A stretch of DNA of 55,264 bases from positions 1 to 55,264 of the forward strand of contig JAQBPY010000233.1 in assembly GCA_028287285.1 (NCBI GenBank). The letters are read 5' to 3'. A program made the position numbers and the translations under genes. Below, in pieces: positions 8,781 through 16,881 of the stretch. This DNA is from Gemmatimonadota bacterium. GTDB lineage: Bacteria > Gemmatimonadota > Gemmatimonadetes > Gemmatimonadales > Gemmatimonadaceae. Each line of letters opens with the position of its first letter. Positions within the stretch are counted from its first letter, which is position 1. The notes under the pieces were generated by a model. That model ran no database searches. It was given only the letters and a program-made list of their open reading frames with translations, and was not told the DNA's origin.

Positions 8781-10178
8781 GTGCCCGTAATCGTCCTTCT
8801 GGCTGATGGTGCGCGCTTCGATGCGTTCAGCGGCGATCTCAGCGACCTGCCGTCGCTGCGCCGCCTGCGCGACGAGGGCGGTCTCCATGCGGTGACGACC
8901 GTTTTTCCATCCGTGACCGGGCCGGCGTATACGCCATTCCTGCTCGGTCGCTTTCCTGGCGCCCTTGGAATGCCAGGGTTGCGATGGTACGATCGGTCAC
9001 GCACGGTATGTGGCTGGCCAGATCATGCGCGCAGCTATGTCGGGCACCAGTTCCGCCACGTGGACAACGACATCGCTGATGACGCACCTACCATTTTCGA
9101 ACTTGCGCCCCGGAGTATTGGAGCGTTGAGTGTGGTGACACGAGGCCTGGCGCCCCCGAACCGTATTGGAACATTGACGGTTCGCTCGGCGGCGCGTGCC
9201 GCCCTGACGCATTTTCGGGGACGGGTGGATACCTGGCTCGACGTGGACAGAGAAGTCGCCGCTATCATTCCGCGACGCGTTCGTGATGAACGGCCCGACT
9301 ACGTGTTTGCCGCGTTCACGGGTGTGGACAAGGCCTCGCATGCGCGTGGCCATAATAGCGCGCTCGTGCGTGAGGCATTGACGATCATCGACGGCGCAAC
9401 GGGACAGCTTCGTGCGGATGCGGAGCGCGGCGGGTGGTGGGATGACACACATCTCTGGATCGTAAGCGACCACGGTCACGGGGCAGTCCACTCGCATGAA
9501 GATCTGGCTCGGATCGTGGGCGCCATTGCAGGCCGCACCGTGTCACACCCATGGTCGGCAGGCATTGCCGCAAAGGCTGCGGTCATGGTGAGTGGCAATG
9601 CGATGGCGCACGTCTACCTCGATGTTGCTAATCGCGCGCGGCGCTGGTGGCCGGCGTTGTCCGGTGAAGGAAAGCACCTGCTGGAAGCGCTTCTGGCGCG
9701 TGACTCCGTCGACGTGATGCTGCTCCCGCACTCGGAACATCTCTGCGAGATCCGCAACCGGGATCGTGGTACTTCATTCGTCTCGTGCCATGATGGCGTG
9801 ATGCGTTATGAGCGCTCCGCCGGCGATGCGTTAGGCTACGGCGCCGACCTTGCCGGCCGTTCGGATGAGCTCCATGACGCAACGCGTGACACGGAATATC
9901 CGGACGCCATCGCGCAGATCCTCGCGCTCGCGTGCTCCTCGCGCGCGGGCGACATCATCCTTTCTGCCACACCGGGCTGGGATTTTCGGGCGCGGTATGA
10001 GCCCATTCCACACTTGTCGGCGCATGGTGCGCTCCATCGCGATCACATGCGTGTGCCGCTGCTCACCAATCGAGCTCCTGCTCGCGCGCCGCGGCGCACG
10101 ACGGATGTCTTCGCAAGTACGCTCGCGGCACTGGGAATCGTGGCGCCCGTTCTGCTCGACGGCGCATCGTTCATCTAG
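8781..10178 (+). CDS. Alkaline-phosphatase-superfamily phosphodiesterase/phosphatase
   Basis: A 465-residue enzyme of the type I phosphodiesterase/nucleotide pyrophosphatase group. It opens directly with the first metal ligand (VIVLLADGARFD, D9). It then has the likely nucleophile threonine in PSVTGPAYTPFLLGRFPG (near T46), a D-x-x-x-H motif in FTGVDKASHARGH and the second site VSDHGHGAVHSH. No signal peptide is seen. The start is GTG at 8781, because the open frame upstream is only the complement of two minus-strand genes. The TAG stop (10176-10178) lies inside the first bases of a 280-base repeat, so the C-terminus may have been set by the repeat. Confidence 0.8.
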   Translation: MPVIVLLADGARFDAFSGDLSDLPSLRRLRDEGGLHAVTTVFPSVTGPAYTPFLLGRFPGALGMPGLRWYDRSRTVCGWPDHARSYVGHQFRHVDNDIADDAPTIFELAPRSIGALSVVTRGLAPPNRIGTLTVRSAARAALTHFRGRVDTWLDVDREVAAIIPRRVRDERPDYVFAAFTGVDKASHARGHNSALVREALTIIDGATGQLRADAERGGWWDDTHLWIVSDHGHGAVHSHEDLARIVGAIAGRTVSHPWSAGIAAKAAVMVSGNAMAHVYLDVANRARRWWPALSGEGKHLLEALLARDSVDVMLLPHSEHLCEIRNRDRGTSFVSCHDGVMRYERSAGDALGYGADLAGRSDELHDATRDTEYPDAIAQILALACSSRAGDIILSATPGWDFRARYEPIPHLSAHGALHRDHMRVPLLTNRAPARAPRRTTDVFASTLAALGIVAPVLLDGASFI

Positions 10179-10452
10179 TGGCAATGCTGTTCAATTAGCT
10201 GTCATCCCGCACGAAGTGAAAGAATGAGTGTCGGGATATACTTTCCGCACCCGACCTCCCCAGGACGGGACAGCAGCTCCCGACAGTCGCTTCGTTCCTG
10301 CGGGATGACAGTCTGGTATTCTTGCAGCATGACAGTCTACAATGCTCCTGCGGGATGACAGTCTAAAGCGCTGTTGTACTGACAGTCTAAAGCGCTGTAC
10401 TGACAGTCTAAAGCGTCCCTGCGTGACGACAGCTCAAAGTGAACAGTATTGC
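10173..10452 (+). repeat. 280-base direct repeat, copy 1
   Basis: It begins ATCTAGTGGCAATGCTGTTC and recurs at 10453 with high identity. Inside is a long imperfect palindrome (outer arms CTGTCATCCCGCACGAAG and CGTTCCTGCGGGATGACAG) around the segment TATACTTTCCGCACCCGACC. It is followed by a degenerate run of short units resembling CTGACAGTCTAAAGCGCTG. The copy starts inside the 3' end of the upstream gene and supplies its stop codon. No coding potential is seen. Confidence 0.85.
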
Positions 10453-10472
10453 ATCTAGTGGCAATACTGTTC
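10441..10472. repeat. Perfect 12-bp inverted repeat at the junction of the two 280-base units
   Basis: GAACAGTATTGC and GCAATACTGTTC are exact reverse complements around eight bases (ATCTAGTG). The palindrome sits on the boundary between copy 1 and copy 2. Degenerate forms are seen at the left end of copy 1 (GCAATGCTGTTC) and the right end of copy 2 (GAACAGTATTCC), so these look like terminal inverted repeats of the unit. Confidence 0.85.
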
Positions 10473-10752
10473 AGTTAACTGTCATCCCGCACGAAGCGAG
10501 CAAAGCGAACGAAGTGTCGGGATATACTTTCCGCACCCGACCTCCCCAGGACGGGATAGCAGCTCCCGACAGTCGCTTCGCTCCTGCGGGATGACAGTTC
10601 TAAAGTATTCTTGTATCCTTGCGGGATGACAGTCTACAAACGCTCCTGCGGGGTGACTGCCTCCAATGCTCCTGCAGGATGACAGCCTAAGCGCTGTTGC
10701 ACTGACAGTCTAAAGCACCCCTGCGTCACGACAGCTCAAAGTGAACAGTATT
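10453..10752 (+). repeat. 280-base direct repeat, copy 2
   Basis: A second, slightly longer copy of the unit at 10173. The inner palindrome is more complete here: CATCCCGCACGAAGCGAGC pairs with the later GTCGCTTCGCTCCTGCGGG. The short CTGACAGTCTA-like units are present again in diverged form, ending GTGAACAGTATTCC. No coding potential is seen. Confidence 0.83.
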
Positions 10753-10789
10753 CCATTCGATGGACTGTTTCTAAATTACAGATAGCGGA

Positions 10790-10870
10790 AGTCGTCGTCC
10801 TGAGCGAAGCGAAGGGTCTGTTTGTGCTGGTAAAAGAGCAGGTCCTTCGCTTCGCTCGAGGACGACAACG
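10790..10870. repeat. Hairpin-forming dispersed repeat (family 2), full copy
   Basis: The left arm CGTCGTCCTGAGCGAAGCG and right arm CTTCGCTTCGCTCGAGGACG are nearly exact reverse complements around about 25 bases. This is the complete form of an element whose single arm is seen at 2580, 26798, 33328 and 34637. It lies just beyond the 3' end of the minus-strand gene at 10908 and could stop transcription, though no U-run follows. Confidence 0.8.
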
Positions 10871-10907
10871 CTTTACACCTTGCGTAACAGCCCAGTAGTG
10901 GTACGCG

Positions 10908-11426
10908 TCAGAAGGCGAATCGTAATCCCACACCATCGCCCCTGACCTCGATGCTCGAGGTGGAATGCAGCATGAGGTCGAGCGAATCCCACTTCTCGCC
11001 ACGCACGAGCATGCCGATGCCGGCGCCCAGAACGCCAAAGATCAAGGTGGTCTCGACCGCAGATCCGAAGTGGCCATGCGTGCATGAAAAGGCGTCGCAC
11101 TCGCGTTGCGCGACGCCATAATACGCGACGCCCAGGCCCACTGGGAGGCCAAAGCCCGCACCCTTAATGGCCCCCACCATCCTGCTCGGCCGGCCCACCT
11201 CGAGCTCGCGAATGCGCGCCATCCAGATGCGAATGGGTGGACGGTCATCGAGCTGCACGGCGAGTGTATCCTCCATTCGGGCCACAACCCTGGCCTCGAA
11301 CGGACGGTTGGCCACCGTGGGCGCATGAATCCTGACGTGCGCTCCGGGTTGGGGCTCGCCAATCTGCGCACCTGCGGCAGGTGCCAGGCCGATCAGGGCG
11401 CAGACGATGAAGATCTTGCGGTCCAT
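10908..11426 (-). CDS. Secreted or envelope protein of unknown function
   Basis: 172 residues from the ATG that gives a clean signal peptide (MDRKIFIVCALIGLAPAAGAQ); a longer start at 11465 would hide it. The mature part starts with a short beta-rich region (GAHVRIHAPTVANRPFEARVVARMEDTLAVQLDD). It continues with a Gly-rich hydrophobic stretch (GAIKGAGFGLPVGLGVAYYG, then IFGVLGAGIGMLVRG) that may be two membrane-associated segments. Similar 'signal peptide, small beta domain, glycine-zipper' proteins are common in Gemmatimonadota. I do not recognise a named family. Confidence 0.65.
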   Translation of the reverse strand: MDRKIFIVCALIGLAPAAGAQIGEPQPGAHVRIHAPTVANRPFEARVVARMEDTLAVQLDDRPPIRIWMARIRELEVGRPSRMVGAIKGAGFGLPVGLGVAYYGVAQRECDAFSCTHGHFGSAVETTLIFGVLGAGIGMLVRGEKWDSLDLMLHSTSSIEVRGDGVGLRFAF

Positions 11427-11508
11427 GTGGGTGTCCGCGGCTATGGTAGGGTGCGTGGACAACAACGTTCACCGGCGGCAGCGGTCTGTAAAGACCGCAG
11501 TGCCGGCC

Positions 11509-11751
11509 TTATGTGGACCGCGTGCGCGCCAACGCGCCAGGGATGGACGCGAGTACCCAAGCGCCCTCCATAATGATGAAGCCAATCCGGCGATCCACCA
11601 CTGCGACGTAGGTCAGCAGCGCAGAACCAATGAGATTCATCAGGCTGTACGTTCGCGAGCTCTGGGCGAGCCAGCCCCGCTGGAGCCCGATGTAGGCACC
11701 GAGGCATCCTGCGGCACCAATGACGGAAATGAGTTGATCGATCCATGGCAT
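11509..11751 (-). CDS. CBU_0592-like small membrane protein
   Basis: 80 residues with two to three predicted helices. The pattern resembles the CBU_0592 family: DQLISVIGAAGCLGAYIGLQ at the start, then RTYSLMNLIGSALLTYVAVV, then GFIIMEGAWVLASIPG. The function of this family is unknown. It is divergent from the small gene before queG, with 17 bases between starts. Confidence 0.65.
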   Translation of the reverse strand: MPWIDQLISVIGAAGCLGAYIGLQRGWLAQSSRTYSLMNLIGSALLTYVAVVDRRIGFIIMEGAWVLASIPGALARTRST

Positions 11752-11768
11752 GTGGACAAGTTACTTCA

Positions 11769-12017
11769 ATGTCGTGGACCGGCCTTTCTGCCCAGCTCGC
11801 CCTCAGATCGCTTCTCCGTCCCGCCACCGGTGTGGCGCTTCTGCGTGTTGCGTGGCGCTTCCGCCGCCGGCACTGGTGGCGGCGCCCTCCGTTCCTGCCG
11901 GTACCTTCCGGTGAGTACGTGCGCTGGCGCATGTACACGGCGTACGGCGACGACAACGCCATCCCGCCGGCGTCAGACGTGGAGCGGTACGCGCGATGGG
12001 CCGCGAGCAAACCATGA
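11769..12017 (+). CDS. Small basic conserved-looking protein coupled to queG
   Basis: 82 residues, not assigned to a family. The middle is strongly basic and aromatic (VAWRFRRRHWWRRPPFLPVP), followed by EYVRWRMYTAYGDDNAIPPASDVERYARWA. The ordered end reads like a genuine protein rather than an antisense artefact. Its stop overlaps the queG start as ATGA, so the two are very likely translated in coupling. A role in or near queuosine synthesis is only a neighbourhood guess. Confidence 0.6.
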   Translation: MSWTGLSAQLALRSLLRPATGVALLRVAWRFRRRHWWRRPPFLPVPSGEYVRWRMYTAYGDDNAIPPASDVERYARWAASKP

Positions 12018-12985
12018 GCGACCCCGCCGAGCGTGCGCGCCTTGCCAAGGCACATGCATTCGCGCTCGGCTTCGACCTCGTGGGCATTGCGGCACTCGGT
12101 CCGACTGAAACGGCGGGCGCCTTCGACGAATGGATCGGTGCGGGCTACGCGGGAACCATGAGCTACCTCGAGCGTGGCGCGGAGAAGCGCCGTGACTCAC
12201 GACGTCCGCTCCCGGGCACCACGCACGCAATCGTCGTGGCGCTCGACTACGGCGGGAAGGAGCCAAGCGGCCCCGTCGCCCGGTATGCGCGCGGCGAGGA
12301 CTATCATGACGTGATGGACGAGCGGCTCCGCGCGCTGCATGCACGGTTGCAGGCCGACGCTGGCCGCTCGATCGCCGGAAAGCCCTACGTCGACACCGGG
12401 CCGCTGCTGGAGCGCGACCTGGCGCGCCGCGCGGGACTGGGCTGGTTCGGCAAGAATACGAACCTGATCAATCCGGCAATTGGCTCGTTCTTTTTTCTTG
12501 GCGCGCTGGTGGTCGATCTCGAGCTGGCGGTGGACGTGCCCTTCGAGTCAGACCGGTGCGGCAGCTGCACCCGCTGTCTCGACGCATGCCCTACGGATGC
12601 ATTCGTCGCGCCACGAACGCTGGATGCGAGGCGTTGCATCTCGTACCTGACCATCGAGCTGAAGGGAGAAATTCCGCCGGAGTTTCATGCCCCCGTTGGC
12701 GAAATGCTCTATGGATGTGACATCTGCCAGGATGTGTGCCCATGGAACGTGAAGTTCGCGCGCCCGCTTCGCGTACCGGAGTTTGCTCCTCGCAACATGA
12801 TCGCCACAAAGGATGCGCGGGCGCTTGCGACGGAATTGCTCGCGATGTCGCAAGAGGAGTTCAGCGCCGCGTTCAAGGGCTCGCCGATGAAGCGCGCAAA
12901 GCTGGAAGGTCTCAAACGCAATGCGGCTGTCGTGCTGCGCAACACGGCGGCTCTGCCGGCGTTACAACAACGCGCACCCGAATAG
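12014..12985 (+). CDS. queG: Epoxyqueuosine reductase
   Basis: The last step of queuosine synthesis: cobalamin-dependent reduction of epoxyqueuosine in tRNA anticodon position 34. 323 residues from the ATG overlapping the previous gene; an ATG 18 bases earlier is less likely. Two [4Fe-4S] clusters are explicit: C182-x2-C185-x2-C188-x3-C192P with C208, and C235-x2-C238-x3-C242P. The N-terminal cobalamin-binding domain includes the family stretch YVDTGPLLERDLARRAGLGWFGKNTNLI. The C-terminal HEAT-like tail is short (the QueG form without long repeats). Confidence 0.93.
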   Translation: MSDPAERARLAKAHAFALGFDLVGIAALGPTETAGAFDEWIGAGYAGTMSYLERGAEKRRDSRRPLPGTTHAIVVALDYGGKEPSGPVARYARGEDYHDVMDERLRALHARLQADAGRSIAGKPYVDTGPLLERDLARRAGLGWFGKNTNLINPAIGSFFFLGALVVDLELAVDVPFESDRCGSCTRCLDACPTDAFVAPRTLDARRCISYLTIELKGEIPPEFHAPVGEMLYGCDICQDVCPWNVKFARPLRVPEFAPRNMIATKDARALATELLAMSQEEFSAAFKGSPMKRAKLEGLKRNAAVVLRNTAALPALQQRAPE

Positions 12986-13023
12986 CCCAGCGTAAAGCCT
13001 CCGTGCATAGCGCTCCACGCAAG

Positions 13024-15342
13024 CTACTCCAGAAAAATGCCCTTTCTCCGCAGCAACGCTTCAACGAAATAGTAGTCGGCGTAAACGATGCCGACGTCGA
13101 CTTCCGCATGCTGCGGCAGCTGCCCCGTCGAGTGCGAGAGGATGGCGCCGCTCGCCGTTGGCGATGCCATGTAGCGCAGTGCGAGAGACTCCGTAATGCG
13201 ATCTGCCGCCCCACGATATCGCTCGGCTGAGGCGGCGTCACTCTTTCGCGCGAGGTCGTAAAGACCCGAGGCTGCAATGGCAGCCGCTGATGCATCACGG
13301 GGTGCATTCGGAATGGCGGGATCCTTGAAATCCCAGTACGGAACAGCGTCGGCCGGCAAATGCGCAATGAACCAGTCGGCCGCCTTTTGCGCGTCGGTGA
13401 GCAACTCGGCTTTGGGGGAATGACCATACGCGGCGGACAGGCCATGAATGGCCCACGCCTGGCCACGTGCCCACGTGGACGTGTCCGCGTACCCCTGCCA
13501 CGTGACGGTGCGCTCGAGGGAACCTGTTGCGGGGTCGAACAAGGCAACGTGCGCAGTGGATCCATCGGCGCGCACGTGTGCGCGGGCAGACGTGAGCGCA
13601 TGGCCGTCCGCGATGCGAGCCCACGCGCTGTCACCACCATGTGCGGACGCCCAGGACAGCATCTCGAGATTCATGAGATTGTCGATGATCACGGGATACT
13701 TCCAGCTTTTTCTTGCATCAGCGCCATGCTCGGTATCCCACGACTTGATCGCTCCGACGCGCGCATTGTAGCGCGTGGCAAGCGAACGGCTCGCGTCCAT
13801 CACCACGTCGCGATAGTGGGCCTCACCGGTCAACTGGAATCCATGGCCAAAGCTGTTGAACACCAGGAAGCCGAGGTCGTGGGTGTTCGTCCTGTTCTTG
13901 CTGGGCTCAATCCCCGTGGTCCACTTCCTGGCCAGCATTTGCCACTCCGCCGCGTGATCGAGCGCATACATGTACCACAACGCGCCGGCAAAAAAGCCAC
14001 TCGTCCACTGCGACACGGGCTGCTGCTCCCAATTTCCCTGCGCGTTCGTGACGCGCGGATATCCCTGTGCCGGATCGAGCGCAGTCGCACTGCGCCGCAA
14101 TTGATCGCCGGCCTTTCGGAGCGCCCCGTCAGCGACGGAATCCGCCGGAAAATTGAATGCGGAAAAATCGCGGACCCTGGTGCGGGCCGGCACGAAGCCA
14201 AGTGCCGTCGTGAATGAAGCATCGCCAAGCTGCGCGGCGGCGCGGAGCAATGGTACCAGGAATTCACCGGCTCCTTCGCCACCGATTTCCGGCAGAGGAA
14301 ATTTCACCGAAGGATCTGCATATGGCGCAACAAAGAGCACGGCCTTTTCAAGCGTGCCACCGGCCGGCGACGAGTAATGCCACAGATCGACGCCCACATG
14401 CCGCCCCATTTCCGCGAGCATCGTGAACGCGTCGAGGTTGAAGAGGCTGTAATGCAGGGGACGCGTGCGCTCGAGCTCCTGTTTCTGCTTCCCGTCCGCG
14501 TCGATCTGGACGGCAATACGCTGCGCCCCGCTTTCGCCAATTGTCATTTTTGCGAGTGCCGTGTCGCCCACGAACAGCGCCAGCGCCGCCACCTGCTCGT
14601 CGTAGAACGTGCCGTGATTGTTGGTTGCGGCACGCTCCTCGCCACCGTTCTTGCTGTTCGTGAGCCAGGTGAGATACGCTCGGCACCAGGCCACCATGCC
14701 GCCGGCATCCTGCGACGTCCACGCCGGCGCCTTCTCCAACAGGCGCAGCGCGTCTACCAGATCCGGCATGTCACGTGCATCAATGATGCCGATGCCGCGC
14801 CCTTCATTCACGCCGAGTACCGCCTGCGCAAAACGTAGATTCGGGTTCATGCGGGTGGCGGGATCGAGAAAGAACACCCGCAGATGCTTGGCGGCCCCCT
14901 CGGCAAACTTCACATCGCCGGTAAAATACCAGGCAAGCGCCAGCGTCCGTACGCGTGCAATGGTGTGCTGTAGACGCACGCCGTCATGATCGACCCGGCT
15001 CTCCGGGTAGATCTCACCATCCCGCCGAATGAATGGCAGTCCGCCCGGCTTGGTGGTGTCGGGCCACCAGTATGGTGCCATGCTCATGAAGTCGTGCTTG
15101 TCGCCGCTGGACGGCGTATTCTTCTTTTCCATCACCGAGATTGGCGCTACGGCCAATGCGGCGCGCGCGCTGTCGAGCAGCGCGGCGAGCGTTGCCTGGA
15201 GCGGCTTGTCGCCGTGTGCGAGCAGCTGCTTGGAGCGCGAGAGCCGCTCGCCGCGCAGGAGAATGGTTTGCGGTGTCTGCTGAGCCCCGCACATGCACGC
15301 GCCCACAAAAATGGACGCGACGAAGAACCGCCGTCTCACCAC
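13024..15342 (-). CDS. Fused polysaccharide lyase (alginate-lyase fold) and GH88 unsaturated glucuronyl hydrolase
   Basis: A 772-residue secreted two-domain enzyme. After the signal peptide, residues about 25-370 resemble the alginate-lyase alpha-barrel group (Pfam Alginate_lyase; PL5/PL38-like). Motifs are APYWWPDTTKPGGLPFIRRDG and the catalytic-looking NNHGTFYDEQ (N241, N242, H243). Residues about 405-772 form a GH88 unit, with THDLGFLVFNSFG (D489) and IIDNLMNLEMLSWAS (D554) matching the two key aspartates of unsaturated glucuronyl hydrolase. The first half should cut a polyuronate by beta-elimination and the second release the unsaturated sugar. Its start overlaps kdgF by seven bases. The lyase subfamily and substrate (glucuronan, alginate or similar) are not settled. 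Confidence 0.82.
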   Translation of the reverse strand: MVRRRFFVASIFVGACMCGAQQTPQTILLRGERLSRSKQLLAHGDKPLQATLAALLDSARAALAVAPISVMEKKNTPSSGDKHDFMSMAPYWWPDTTKPGGLPFIRRDGEIYPESRVDHDGVRLQHTIARVRTLALAWYFTGDVKFAEGAAKHLRVFFLDPATRMNPNLRFAQAVLGVNEGRGIGIIDARDMPDLVDALRLLEKAPAWTSQDAGGMVAWCRAYLTWLTNSKNGGEERAATNNHGTFYDEQVAALALFVGDTALAKMTIGESGAQRIAVQIDADGKQKQELERTRPLHYSLFNLDAFTMLAEMGRHVGVDLWHYSSPAGGTLEKAVLFVAPYADPSVKFPLPEIGGEGAGEFLVPLLRAAAQLGDASFTTALGFVPARTRVRDFSAFNFPADSVADGALRKAGDQLRRSATALDPAQGYPRVTNAQGNWEQQPVSQWTSGFFAGALWYMYALDHAAEWQMLARKWTTGIEPSKNRTNTHDLGFLVFNSFGHGFQLTGEAHYRDVVMDASRSLATRYNARVGAIKSWDTEHGADARKSWKYPVIIDNLMNLEMLSWASAHGGDSAWARIADGHALTSARAHVRADGSTAHVALFDPATGSLERTVTWQGYADTSTWARGQAWAIHGLSAAYGHSPKAELLTDAQKAADWFIAHLPADAVPYWDFKDPAIPNAPRDASAAAIAASGLYDLARKSDAASAERYRGAADRITESLALRYMASPTASGAILSHSTGQLPQHAEVDVGIVYADYYFVEALLRRKGIFLE

Positions 15343-15686
15343 AACCCCGGCATCAGAAAGTCTTCACGCACCGGGGTGAAGACGTCAATCAGCGCACCCC
15401 GCTCGAGTGCCCGCACGCCGTGCACGACGTCGGCGGCGGCGTAAAAGCAGTCGCCGGCAACGAGCTCCGACGTCTCATCACCGACCGTGACGTCGAACCG
15501 CCCCGCGGCCACATACGTGGCCTGCCGGTGCGGATGGTGATGCAGCGCACCTTCGGCACCCGCCTGAAACTCAACGCGCACCACCATCAGCTCGGTGCCG
15601 TGACCGAGCACCTGGCGACGAACTCCTTCACCGGTAACGTCCCACGATATTTCCGTGGAGCGGACAAACCACTGGCTGGCGTTCAC
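15336..15686 (-). CDS. kdgF: KdgF-like cupin, unsaturated uronate to 5-keto-4-deoxyuronate
   Basis: A 116-residue single-domain cupin closely resembling KdgF, which speeds linearisation of 4,5-unsaturated uronates to 5-keto-4-deoxyuronate. Metal ligands are H49, H51, Q55 (in ALHHHPHRQATYV) and H89 (DVVHGV). The KdgF-type C-terminus LIDVFTPVREDFL is complete. It overlaps the upstream regulator (ATGA) and the downstream lyase/hydrolase gene, matching a role directly after GH88 and before KduI. No signal peptide, so cytoplasmic. Base composition is like its neighbours. Confidence 0.88.
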   Translation of the reverse strand: MNASQWFVRSTEISWDVTGEGVRRQVLGHGTELMVVRVEFQAGAEGALHHHPHRQATYVAAGRFDVTVGDETSELVAGDCFYAAADVVHGVRALERGALIDVFTPVREDFLMPGLW

Positions 15687-16813
15687 CGGCGTGCCTTCCT
15701 GGCCGCGGGGCGCACGCGTGTGCCGCTCGATGAGCGCACGATGAGCTCCGCCGGCAGCAGCTGCCGCACCGGGTGGCGTTCGCCACGGAGACGCGCGAGA
15801 ATGCTGTCCACGGAACGTGCGCCGATCTCGTCGACGGGCTGCCTTACGGTGGTGAGCGGAACGCGGGCGCGCTTGGCCAGCTCGATGTCATCGAGCCCGA
15901 CGATGGCAATGTCACCCGGCACCTTGATACCGGCGTCGAGCAGCCCATCCTCGAGACCGAGAGCACCGAGATCGTTGAAGCAGAACATCGCTTGCGGACG
16001 CGTGCGCAAGCCAGCAATGGTCTGGCCCGCGGCGTACCCGGACTTGTAGTCGCTCTCCTCGTACGCGAACGAATGTTCAAAAATGAACGCCGGATTGATC
16101 TCGAAGCCCGCTTCTTCAATGGCGCTGCGATACCGGCTCATGCGCAGCTCGCCGTTGAGACTTCCCACACGGTCGATGAGATAGCCAAAACGGGTATGCC
16201 CGAGCGACAGCAGATGCTCGGCGGCAAGGAACCCTGCCTCTGCGAGATCGAGGCCGACGAAGGGCACGTCGTCGCCAGCCGTCCACGAAACCATCGTGTA
16301 CGGAAAATCCTCGTCGTGCAACGCCTGAATGGCCTCGCTGATCCTGAATGTGCGGCTCATGGACACGATGATGAGTCCGTGAACGCCAAGCAGGCGGAGA
16401 CGCCGGATCTGTTCTTCTTCGCGGTCAAGGCGGTTGGAGCTCGATGCGAACAGGATGCCCACACCGAGGTCATCTGCACGCTGCTGCGCGGCATGCGCCA
16501 CGAGTGAGAAGAACGGACTGCTCAGGTCGCGAAGCACGAAACCGATGGTCGTTGGCGCGGCAATCCCCGACGTGGATGCGGGGCGCACCATCACGAACGT
16601 TCCACGGCCAACGTGGCTGTGCAGCAGCCCCTCGCTCACCAAACCCGAGAGTGCCTTGTTGATCGTGATGACGGAGACACCGTACTGTACGGCGAGCTCC
16701 TTGTGCGGTGGAATCTGGATCCCGACGGGCATGTTGCCCGAAACGATCCGGCGCCGGATGTCTGCGGCGACTTGCTGGTAGAGCGGGACTGGAGCGCTGG
16801 CGTCGAGTCGCAA
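15683..16813 (-). CDS. GntR-type DNA-binding / LacI-type effector-binding transcriptional regulator
   Basis: A 376-residue hybrid regulator. Residues 1-72 form a GntR winged helix (PLYQQVAADIRRRIVSG, then KELAVQYGVSVITINKALSGL and EGLLHSHVGRGTFV). Residues about 86-365 are a periplasmic-binding-protein-like sugar domain (TIGFVLRDLSSPFFSLVAHA, GVHGLIIVS, DDIELAKRARVPLTTVRQP). This AraR-like arrangement suggests a repressor released by a sugar or uronate. It heads the regulator-kdgF-lyase operon, and a palindrome at 16864-16878 before its start matches half of the larger palindrome in the kduI-susC gap. Confidence 0.88.
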   Translation of the reverse strand: MRLDASAPVPLYQQVAADIRRRIVSGNMPVGIQIPPHKELAVQYGVSVITINKALSGLVSEGLLHSHVGRGTFVMVRPASTSGIAAPTTIGFVLRDLSSPFFSLVAHAAQQRADDLGVGILFASSSNRLDREEEQIRRLRLLGVHGLIIVSMSRTFRISEAIQALHDEDFPYTMVSWTAGDDVPFVGLDLAEAGFLAAEHLLSLGHTRFGYLIDRVGSLNGELRMSRYRSAIEEAGFEINPAFIFEHSFAYEESDYKSGYAAGQTIAGLRTRPQAMFCFNDLGALGLEDGLLDAGIKVPGDIAIVGLDDIELAKRARVPLTTVRQPVDEIGARSVDSILARLRGERHPVRQLLPAELIVRSSSGTRVRPAARKARR

Positions 16814-16863
16814 AGGCCTTCTGGTGGGATTGATTCAGGCGCGGGACAATCGCGTCGTGAATT

Positions 16864-16878
16864 GATATTGTCAATAGC
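16864..16878. promoter_or_regulatory. Predicted operator before the regulator operon
   Basis: GATATTGTCAATAGC lies about 50 bases upstream of the regulator start. It matches 14 of 15 positions of the palindrome core GATATTGTCAATATC (the reverse complement of the core in the kduI-susC gap). A shared motif at the promoters of the two halves of the locus suggests one regulator binds both. It sits in the 68-base gap between the end of the DUF4861 gene and the regulator. Confidence 0.6.
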
Positions 16879-16881
16879 ATG

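Noticed and set aside
10250..10750. A possible CRISPR array (short units such as CTGACAGTCTA repeated)
   Set aside because: Units vary in length and sequence, spacing is irregular, no constant spacer size is seen and no cas gene is near. A decayed tandem array within a larger repeat fits better.
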